NCBI GenBank assembly: GCA_032881465.1
Contig: CP126168.1
Coordinates: 868,001 to 932,000 of the forward strand
Reading direction: 5' to 3'
Origin: Parvibaculaceae bacterium PLY_AMNH_Bact1
Lineage (GTDB): Bacteria; Pseudomonadota; Alphaproteobacteria; Parvibaculales; Parvibaculaceae
DNA length: 64,000 nucleotides
Part shown: positions 59,768 through 64,000 of the stretch, piece by piece
How positions within the stretch are numbered: position 1 is the stretch's first letter
Layout of the letters: each line of letters begins with the position of its first letter
Translations under genes and position numbers: made by a program
The notes under the pieces: generated by a model
What the model saw: the letters and a program-made list of their open reading frames with translations, nothing else
What the model was told of the DNA's origin: nothing
The model's database searches: none

Positions 59768-60592
59768 TTATCCAGCTTTTACCTCAGCAAGAGGTGGAAT
59801 CCCGACGCCTTTGCGTGCAGCTAGTTTTGCATGCCGGGAGCCGGCGGGCTTTTGTTTTGAGACGCGGCCACCCGCAACTCCGTGGAGCATTTCGGCTAGC
59901 ACTGTGGGTTGGGAGAGGAACGGCGAATGCGAACTGTCGAGGGTCAAAACCTCTTTGAAAGGTGCGTGTGCCTGCATCTGCTTTTGCAGTTCCGGCGAAA
60001 TGACGCGGTCTTTAAGGCATTCAATATAGGTCATCGGCCGACTGCCGGCGCCCTCACTCGTGATCTTGTCAAACTCCACAATAGGGAGGCCTGATTGGCT
60101 GCATAGCCTTTCGACCGCCCTGTCAGCGAGGCCCTGTGGACAGTCATGATAAAAGGTTTCGGCGGCAAGCTCGGGCTTTATATGGGCTCGAAACCGCAAC
60201 CAATCCGTACGAACCGCCGGCCAGAGCCGGGTATGTTTATCGCCCAATGCCAAGGAACGCATCCGTGTCCACTTGTTCAGACGAGGAAGGTACGCAGTCA
60301 AATAGACGAGTTGATCAAAAAGGTTCGGCTGCATCTCCGCAGCACGAGAGATTGCCATGCCACCCATTGAATGCCCAACCAGAGTGACCGGTTCGCCAAT
60401 CTGCCGAGCAGACGCGCAAATGGCTTCTCCATATCGGCGAAGAGAAATCTGATAGCTGGGAAGGGATCTGTTCCAATGTCCCGGAAGCGTCAGCGTGTGC
60501 ACAGCATGTCCACGCGCCGCGAGTTGAGGAACAAGTAACTCCCAACACCGCTCGTCATGCCACGCACCGTGAATCAGCAAAAACGCTGCCAT
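59768..60592 (-). CDS. Alpha/beta hydrolase (methylesterase/hydroxynitrile-lyase-like)
   Basis: 274 residues from the ATG at 60592. FLLIHGAWHDERCWELLV opens the fold, VGHSMGGMAISRAAE holds the nucleophile Ser, and LDSSHSPFLSQPTVLAEML the catalytic His. The small-cap build is that of plant methylesterases (SABP2) and hydroxynitrile lyases and their bacterial relatives. The last 30 residues (RVSKQKPAGSRHAKLAARKG) are basic and outside the fold. Divergent from the SMP-30-like gene. Confidence 0.86.
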   Translation of the reverse strand: MAAFLLIHGAWHDERCWELLVPQLAARGHAVHTLTLPGHWNRSLPSYQISLRRYGEAICASARQIGEPVTLVGHSMGGMAISRAAEMQPNLFDQLVYLTAYLPRLNKWTRMRSLALGDKHTRLWPAVRTDWLRFRAHIKPELAAETFYHDCPQGLADRAVERLCSQSGLPIVEFDKITSEGAGSRPMTYIECLKDRVISPELQKQMQAHAPFKEVLTLDSSHSPFLSQPTVLAEMLHGVAGGRVSKQKPAGSRHAKLAARKGVGIPPLAEVKAG

Positions 60593-60703
60593 TAGGCCCT
60601 CGAATACTAAGCAATACGCTTCCCGTGACTGGAGCACCAAGTAATTGACGCCCAGACTTAAGGACTACAAGATGAGGCAAGGGTCTTAACGGGGGGATAA
60701 AGA

Positions 60704-61777
60704 ATGGCGAAATTCTTTGGTTTTTTGGCTGTTCTGCTGGGTATTTTGGCAGCTTACCTGTCATTTTGGCCGGTGCAGATTGACCCGGTCGCCTGGACCC
60801 CGCCAGAGGATGTCGGCAAAACAGGCCCCTTTGCTGCCAACGAAGCGCTGACAGCTTTAATCCGCATCGCTGAAGGGAAGGGTGCCGGGCCAGAAGACAC
60901 GACGGTAGGGCCCGCGGGCTGGCTTTACACTGGCTATGCAGATGGCCGCATCGTAAGGATCAACCCGGTCGATGGGGCTGAAGCCGACGTCACAGAAATT
61001 GCGAATACCGGCGGGCGGCCGCTCGGACTGCAATTCGACGCGACGGGCAATCTGATCATCGCGGATGCGCTAAAAGGACTGCTCTCTCTGTCTCCTGAGG
61101 GCGAGCTCAGCCTGTTAACCGACAGTCTCGATGGCAAAAAGATGATCTTTGTCGATGACCTAGACATCGCAAGCGACGGCAAGGTCTGGTTCTCCGATGC
61201 GTCTACTCGCTTTGACCTGCACGACAATCTGCTCGATGTCGTGGAAAGCAGAAAGACAGGCCGCTTGCTCACCTTTGACCCTGCAACAGGGGTCACAAAT
61301 GTCGAGCTCGATACTTTGGGATTTGCCAATGGCGTTGCCTTAGCCGCTGACGAGAGCTTTGTATTGGTCAACGAGACGTTCCGCTATCGTGTGACACGTC
61401 TTTGGCTTACTGGCCCTAAAGCAGGGCAGGCGGAACCCTTTATTGAGAACCTGCCCGCACATCCAGACAACCTGTCCAGAGCCCCAGACGGCGGCTTTTG
61501 GATCGCGCTGGTGGCGCCAAGATCAGCAGAGTTGGATGAACTGATGCCATCTCCTTTCTGGCGGAAAGTCCTGATGCGTTTGCCTGAAGCCTGGCGGGGC
61601 TCTTTGATTGAGCCGTACGGCTGGGTCGTAAAGGCAAATGAGGCGGGTGAGGTGATTGCCAACCTCCAAGACCCGAACGGGAAATACGGTACGATCACCA
61701 GCATCAATGAGCGCTCCGGGCACCTTTATATGGGCAGTCTTACAGAGGAGGCAGTGGGTCGCCTTCCGGCGCCTTAA
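60704..61777 (+). CDS. SMP-30/strictosidine-synthase-like six-bladed propeller protein
   Basis: 357 residues with an uncleaved or cleaved N-terminal hydrophobic helix (FFGFLAVLLGILAAYLSFWP). The propeller is like that of strictosidine synthases and APMAP: GPAGWLYTGYADGRIVRI, VDDLDIASDGKVWFSDAS, GFANGVALAADESFVLVNE, HPDNLSRAPDGGFWIAL. GGGGGATAAAGA precedes the ATG. Likely a lactonase or arylesterase facing the periplasm; the substrate is unknown. Confidence 0.88.
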   Translation: MAKFFGFLAVLLGILAAYLSFWPVQIDPVAWTPPEDVGKTGPFAANEALTALIRIAEGKGAGPEDTTVGPAGWLYTGYADGRIVRINPVDGAEADVTEIANTGGRPLGLQFDATGNLIIADALKGLLSLSPEGELSLLTDSLDGKKMIFVDDLDIASDGKVWFSDASTRFDLHDNLLDVVESRKTGRLLTFDPATGVTNVELDTLGFANGVALAADESFVLVNETFRYRVTRLWLTGPKAGQAEPFIENLPAHPDNLSRAPDGGFWIALVAPRSAELDELMPSPFWRKVLMRLPEAWRGSLIEPYGWVVKANEAGEVIANLQDPNGKYGTITSINERSGHLYMGSLTEEAVGRLPAP

Positions 61778-61788
61778 GGTCTTGAGGC

Positions 61789-62205
61789 TTATTCCGACGG
61801 AGGCCCCTTTAGTTCAACAACATTCCCTTCCGGATCCGTGATGTAGATGGAGGGGCCATTGCCTTCTGCACCGTATCGGATTCCGCTTTCTTCGACCACA
61901 AGGCCACGGGACCGGAGATAGGTTGCCATTGCAGTCTCATCCCATGGGTCAACGCGCAGACAGAAATGGTCGACATTTCGCCCGTCTGCGGCCGCAAGGG
62001 CAGACTCGACACCAATGACGTCGATCATCGATTGCCCAGCGCGCAGCTGCGTCAGTTGAAATTGGGGAACTTCACGCTCAACGGTCGCGCCCAGTACGTC
62101 GACATAAAAGCCAGTCAGCGTTGCGGGATCTGGGGTCCGCAGAACGATATGGTCCAGGCCCTTGAGGGAAAAGGGACGGGTAACGGCATTGGATTGATGT
62201 GTCAT
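61789..62205 (-). CDS. VOC-family protein
   Basis: 138 residues, single glyoxalase/bleomycin-resistance type domain: LDHIVLRTPDPATLTGFYVD (metal His), DVIGVESALAAADGRNVDHF (second His) and IYITDPEGNVVEL (metal Glu). Dioxygenase, isomerase and resistance proteins share this fold. AGGACATCCCT precedes the ATG. Convergent with the SMP-30-like gene (11 bases between stops). Confidence 0.87.
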   Translation of the reverse strand: MTHQSNAVTRPFSLKGLDHIVLRTPDPATLTGFYVDVLGATVEREVPQFQLTQLRAGQSMIDVIGVESALAAADGRNVDHFCLRVDPWDETAMATYLRSRGLVVEESGIRYGAEGNGPSIYITDPEGNVVELKGPPSE

Positions 62206-62277
62206 AGGGATGTCCTGCGATCTTGATCAAAAAGACGTTTAAAACCGTCAGAAATGAGCGATTTAGCTCAATATATA

Positions 62278-62306
62278 TTGCACGCCGCGTCGCTTCGAGC
62301 TATGTG
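62278..62306 (+). promoter_or_regulatory. Candidate promoter of tRNA-Gln
   Basis: TTGCAC (62278-62283), a 17-base spacer and TATGTG (62301-62306) fit a sigma-70 type promoter, 28 bases before the tRNA 5' end. Confidence 0.45.
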
Positions 62307-62333
62307 CATGTGCTGACAGTAAACGCTGTCTGT

Positions 62334-62408
62334 TGGGGCGTGGCCAAGTGGTAAGGCACCGGTTTTTGGTATCGGCATGCGCAGGTTCGAATCCTGCCGC
62401 CCCAGCCA
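62334..62408 (+). tRNA. tRNA-Gln (anticodon TTG)
   Basis: 75-base cloverleaf with encoded CCA. Acceptor TGGGGCG/CGCCCCA (U1:A72, a glutamine identity feature), discriminator G73; anticodon stem CCGGT/ATCGG with loop TTTTGGT, TTG in positions 34-36. Its last eight bases start a tandem 17-bp repeat. Confidence 0.95.
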
Positions 62409-62434
62409 TCCAGCAAACCCAGCCATCCAGCAAA
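62401..62434 (+). repeat. Tandem 17-bp direct repeat at the tRNA-Gln 3' end
   Basis: CCCAGCCATCCAGCAAA occurs twice without gap (62401-62417 and 62418-62434). The first copy includes the last eight bases of the tRNA gene. It may be slippage, or the trace of site-specific recombination at a tRNA 3' end; no integrase is in the window. Confidence 0.85.
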
Positions 62435-62452
62435 AAGATAATGTTTCGCTGA

Positions 62453-64000
62453 TCAATCGATCGTGACGCCGTGTAGCCGTGCCCAGCGATCGAGAATGAA
62501 CACACGAAAAACAGCATTTAGAGCCGCCCACGTCCAGGGCCCGCTTGTATCGAGAAGTGCCGCCGCCCCTGATGGGTTTACGAGCGATGCAAGCCTGAAA
62601 TCGGAAGAAGCAAAAGCATTCGCGAATTCTGACCGCAACTCGCCCTGCATCCACACATGCATAGGCGTAACAAAGCCCATTTTATCGCGACGTTGCAGTA
62701 TTTCGTCTGCGACCTGGCCCTTCAATGCCCCTCGCATAAGTGTTTTTGTGCGACCTCCGCGGACTTTCAGACTGGTAGGAAGCTCAAGCAGGAACTCAAT
62801 CAATCGGTAGTCGAGAAACGGAACTCGACTCTCGATACTCCACGCCATGGAGTTGCGATCTTCGTATCTGAGAAGCGCTGGAACGCTAAAGCTGAGAAGG
62901 TCATCAATCTGGCGTTCGCTTGACCGATATGTTGCCAGAGTGCTTCCTGGTCGGCTTGAGGCCCATTCGCCTGCGATGCCCGGTTGAACCAAATCGCGAA
63001 GAGGTTCGGCATCACCACGCCTCAAGAACTTCGGAAGGTATCTGACCCCCTGTGATAACTGCAGCAGACCCTTATCGCCGCCCCGCATCCAGCCGGTAAG
63101 ATCGCCCAAAAGATCAAACCATCGTCTTTCCTGGAAGCTTTCCAGAAAAGAGTATGCGACGTACTTGCGATAGCCACATAAGGCTTCATCCGCGCCCTGG
63201 CCATCAAGCAGCACCGGAATCTGTTCGTCCCGGGCTTTTTTCATGAGCAGGTATTGAGCGTAGATGCTTGCTGACGGGAACGGCTCTTCCTGGGTAAGCA
63301 CCAGATGATCAAGATCAGCCATAAACTCAGAAGCTTCGGGAAACACTGTATGAGGTGTGGTGTTGCAAGCCTGATTGACGAGATCTGACCATCTGCGCTC
63401 ATCAAAATCTGAGAGCGAGGAGGCGGACGTAAATGTTGAAATTCCGCCCCCGGAAGGCTGGCTGTGGGTGGCTTCATAGACTATAGCAGAACTGTCCAAT
63501 CCGCCGGACAAACAGGCGCCGACAGGAACATCGGAGCGGAGCCTTAGAGCAACAGCTGAGCTAAATAGAGACCGAAACTGAGCCTCGGCCTCATTCAAGG
63601 AAAGATTGCTGCTGGCTAACCTGCTGCTTGAAGGTTCCCAGAACTTTTGTGGCGAGACGACCGTTGGTCTCTGAGGGTCAATGACGCAAAAACACCCCGC
63701 TGGAAATGTTGAAATGTCGCGAAAAAAAGTATCGTTGGTGTGATTGACAATGCCCCACCGCAGAAAATCGGCCGCTATTTCCTTATCGAGTCTGGGTCGA
63801 TAGTCTTCCAGGCACAGGAGAGCCTTCAATTCCGACGAAAAATAGAGTGTTTGTCCGATGGAGAGGTAGTTTAGGGGTTTTATTCCGAATCTATCTCTAC
63901 TCAGGACGAGGCGTTTACGACGCTCATCCCAAATCGCCATTGCCCACATACCGTTGAAACGGGCAAAACAGTCAGTTCCCCAATATCTATAAGCCTCCAG
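62453..64000 (-). CDS. asnB: Asparagine synthetase (glutamine-hydrolysing), N-terminus outside the window
   Basis: 515 codons visible; the frame is open to the window edge (EAYRYWGTDCFARFNGMWAM), so about 85 N-terminal residues with the catalytic Cys are missing. The glutaminase remainder includes LVLSRDRFGIKPLNYL. The synthetase domain has SGGLDSSAIVYEA (PP-loop), LLDGQGADEALCGY and EDRNSMAWSIESRVPFLDYR. AsnB paralogues often sit in surface-polysaccharide or natural-product loci; the neighbours that would tell lie beyond the edge. Its lower GC by eye and its position after tRNA-Gln hint at an accessory region. Confidence 0.9.
   Translation of the reverse strand: MEAYRYWGTDCFARFNGMWAMAIWDERRKRLVLSRDRFGIKPLNYLSIGQTLYFSSELKALLCLEDYRPRLDKEIAADFLRWGIVNHTNDTFFRDISTFPAGCFCVIDPQRPTVVSPQKFWEPSSSRLASSNLSLNEAEAQFRSLFSSAVALRLRSDVPVGACLSGGLDSSAIVYEATHSQPSGGGISTFTSASSLSDFDERRWSDLVNQACNTTPHTVFPEASEFMADLDHLVLTQEEPFPSASIYAQYLLMKKARDEQIPVLLDGQGADEALCGYRKYVAYSFLESFQERRWFDLLGDLTGWMRGGDKGLLQLSQGVRYLPKFLRRGDAEPLRDLVQPGIAGEWASSRPGSTLATYRSSERQIDDLLSFSVPALLRYEDRNSMAWSIESRVPFLDYRLIEFLLELPTSLKVRGGRTKTLMRGALKGQVADEILQRRDKMGFVTPMHVWMQGELRSEFANAFASSDFRLASLVNPSGAAALLDTSGPWTWAALNAVFRVFILDRWARLHGVTID

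Noticed and set aside
62401-62434. Tandem repeat as the start of a CRISPR array
   Set aside because: Only two copies with no spacer between them, and one copy lies in a tRNA gene.

Overview
The window looks like a stretch of chromosome from a GC-rich alphaproteobacterium. Marker genes point to Hyphomicrobiales/Parvibaculales-type lineages: the xseB-ispA-dxs-tlyA gene order, an alphaproteobacterial type tRNA-His, many acyl-CoA dehydrogenases, enoyl-CoA hydratases and CoA ligases, an acetoacetyl-CoA synthetase, and small proteins resembling DUF6324, DUF6460 and DUF6506. This placement is inference from gene content; no database search was run.

Left part (1-22 kb) is mostly housekeeping. After a cut-off serine hydrolase come a VOC protein, a Sua5-type tRNA threonylcarbamoylation enzyme, a long acyl-CoA dehydrogenase, an MBL-fold hydrolase and an HDAC-like deacetylase. 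A tightly packed isoprenoid/RNA-modification operon follows (xseB, ispA, dxs, tlyA, a TrmA/RlmD-type methyltransferase, another methyltransferase). Then come aroC, fabI, a DnaJ-like co-chaperone, a Sel1-repeat protein, pdxH, a cation-diffusion transporter overlapping a kinase/ATPase fusion, and an SDR.

The 22-26 kb part is rearranged accessory DNA. A LysR regulator faces a DUF6506-like protein carrying a twin-arginine leader, and the pair is bracketed by a 90-bp direct repeat: the end of the upstream SDR gene and a detached copy of it. Next are a 27-codon membrane peptide gene and a Tat-exported Acg-type nitroreductase/MarR operon with a 41-bp nearly perfect operator palindrome.

The 26-42 kb part carries an acyl-CoA dehydrogenase, mnmC, SDR, small exported and membrane proteins, a cupin, a large AsmA-like protein, an ABC exporter, acetoacetyl-CoA synthetase, a PAS histidine kinase, an epoxide-hydrolase-like enzyme translationally coupled to a Lys-tailed small protein, and an NSS transporter.

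The most interesting part is 42.8-46.1 kb, just downstream of tRNA-His. It holds a divergent but residue-complete LuxI-type synthase, a LuxR-type receptor, a 62-residue protein coupled to luxI by an ATGA overlap, an unlisted-size 57-codon gene facing luxR across a palindromic operator, a small XRE regulator that overlaps that gene tail-to-tail, and the wreck of an RND efflux pump with an internal deletion. I propose it as a compact quorum-sensing module with possible built-in small-protein control; the functions of the small proteins are unknown.

The right part (46-64 kb) is catabolic and general: class III aminotransferase, amidase, CoA ligase, DUF1499 protein, an ArsR-SRPBCC pair, MBL-fold enzymes, MAPEG protein, a soluble sphingosine-phosphate-lyase-like PLP enzyme, two divergent enoyl-CoA hydratases, tRNA-Pro, an alpha/beta hydrolase, an SMP-30/strictosidine-synthase-like protein, a VOC protein, tRNA-Gln with a tandem 17-bp repeat at its 3' end, and a cut-off asparagine synthetase. 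No rRNA, CRISPR array, complete insertion sequence or replication origin was seen.
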